Positions 5,300-5,962 of a stretch of 5,962 bases of DNA are shown here, piece after piece (position 1 is the stretch's first letter; each line of letters starts with the position of its first letter). Made by a program: the position numbers and the translations under genes. The stretch comes from Candidatus Aquicultor primus. Lineage in GTDB: Bacteria; Actinomycetota; Aquicultoria; Aquicultorales; Aquicultoraceae. The notes beneath the pieces are model-generated. The model searched no databases and was not told the DNA's origin. It worked only from the letters and a program-made list of their open reading frames with translations. The DNA lies in contig MELI01000080.1 in the NCBI GenBank assembly GCA_001767575.1, positions 1-5,962 on the forward strand. The letters are read 5' to 3'.

Positions 5300-5962
5300 T
5301 TAAAAAACGTTTATCGAATTGAACTTACATACATCCATACAGAGGCCACACCGGACGCATTTTGCGTCGTCTATGACGTGCGGCTGCTTCTTCTCGCCGG
5401 CGATAGCACCGGTCGGACAGAATTTCGTGCATTTCATGCACCCGGTACAGACATCCGCCAAGACCTCATATGTTATGAGCGCCGCGCATTTCTTCGCCGG
5501 GCAGGTCTTATCCTTGATGTGGGCCTCATACTCCTCGCGGAAATACTTGATGGTGGTTAGCGCCGGGTTCGGCGCAGTCTGCCCGAGCCCGCAGAGCGAA
5601 GCGCGTTTGATGCTGTCGGCAAGGCCTTCTAGTTTTTCGATGTCATCATCATGCCCCTTGCCGTCGGTGATACGCTCTAGAATCTCCAGCATCCGCTTGG
5701 TCCCCACGCGGCACGGCACGCACTTGCCGCACGATTCATCCTGCGTGAAGTTGAGAAAGAATTTCGCGAGGTCGACCATGCAAGTACTCTCGTCCATAAC
5801 GAGCATACCGCCTGAACCCATGATGGCCCCGATACTGCTGAGCGAGTCGTAATCGACCTGGGTATCGGCGAGTCTCGCCGGCACGCAGCCGCCCGATGGG
5901 CCTCCCATCTGCACTGCTTTGAATGCGAGGTCTGATGAAGTACCGCCACCGACCTTAAAGAC
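5300..5962 (-). CDS. NuoF/HydB-type NADH-binding flavoprotein subunit with C-terminal ferredoxin domain (C-terminal part)
   Basis: The reading frame is open to the right edge, so this is the last 220 residues of a protein usually of about 550-620. The fragment opens with a NuoF/HydB-typical stretch: [15 protein letters not shown], then GGPSGGC, then [12 protein letters not shown] (46-57). The 4Fe-4S site that takes electrons from FMN follows: [13 protein letters not shown] with C78, C81, C84 and distal C124. A further Cys pair, CPAKKC (154, 159), leads into a two-cluster ferredoxin domain: C172/175/178/182 and C202/205/208/212. The NADH- and FMN-binding region lies outside the window. Respiratory NuoF lacks the ferredoxin tail, whereas HydB of electron-bifurcating hydrogenases and related formate dehydrogenase or transhydrogenase subunits have it. 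The last cluster has CK where CP is usual. The frame contains a GTG at 5914, but it is internal (VQMGGPSGG) and not a start. A NuoE-like thioredoxin-fold 2Fe-2S subunit is expected just upstream. The gene is followed after 12 bp by the fusion gene. Family certain; exact complex inferred. Confidence 0.93.
   Translation of the reverse strand, partial: VFKVGGGTSSDLAFKAVQMGGPSGGCVPARLADTQVDYDSLSSIGAIMGSGGMLVMDESTCMVDLAKFFLNFTQDESCGKCVPCRVGTKRMLEILERITDGKGHDDDIEKLEGLADSIKRASLCGLGQTAPNPALTTIKYFREEYEAHIKDKTCPAKKCAALITYEVLADVCTGCMKCTKFCPTGAIAGEKKQPHVIDDAKCVRCGLCMDVCKFNSINVF

Noticed and set aside
5319..5852. 177-residue plus-strand frame
   Set aside because: Antisense to the flavoprotein gene, whose family motifs are unmistakable; its Ser/Cys/His-rich composition is that of a shadow frame.
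5912..5914. GTG at 5914 as the start of the flavoprotein gene
   Set aside because: The upstream codons to the edge continue the NuoF family sequence ([14 protein letters not shown]), so the gene is merely cut by the window.

Overview
All four genes found here lie on the minus strand, so the window reads right to left. It has short gaps, strong purine-rich Shine-Dalgarno sites and moderately high G+C codon use. Two redox proteins together carry more than thirty apparent iron-sulfur ligands. This points to a strictly anaerobic bacterium. I cannot place the phylum; anaerobic Firmicutes, deep Actinobacteriota and Desulfuromonadota-like lineages would all fit.

Right part (5962 to 1607) is a two-gene redox operon. 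The first gene enters from the right edge and is the C-terminal 220 residues of a NuoF/HydB-type NADH-binding flavoprotein subunit. It carries the NuoF 4Fe-4S motif plus a C-terminal two-cluster ferredoxin domain, as in HydB of electron-bifurcating hydrogenases. Twelve bases later starts a 1226-residue fusion: NuoG-type 2Fe-2S domain, GltD/NfnB-type FAD and NAD(P)H domains, two-cluster ferredoxin domain, then a formate-dehydrogenase/NuoG-type molybdopterin-oxidoreductase domain. That last domain lacks the Cys/Sec-His active-site motif and the C-terminal dinucleotide-binding domain, so formate dehydrogenase activity is doubtful. The pair is best read as a soluble complex linking NAD(H), probably NADP(H), and an iron-sulfur carrier such as ferredoxin. 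It resembles Nfn, the Stn-type transhydrogenase or SfrAB, with a vestigial molybdoenzyme tail. A strong hairpin terminator follows at 1519-1553.

Middle (1281-1606) is non-coding. It holds the terminator, an AT-rich stretch that may contain the promoter of the next gene, and a structured-looking leader with two inverted repeats, 9-bp tandem repeats and a perfect 12-bp palindrome just upstream of a ribosome binding site.

Left part: a tandem-domain universal stress protein (1271-426) with both ATP-binding glycine motifs intact, a 209-bp gap, then the N-terminal 72 residues of a CBS-domain protein running off the left edge. Both are of types commonly linked to sensing adenine nucleotides. Next to a redox-balancing operon they may form an energy-state response cluster, though the terminator implies separate transcription.
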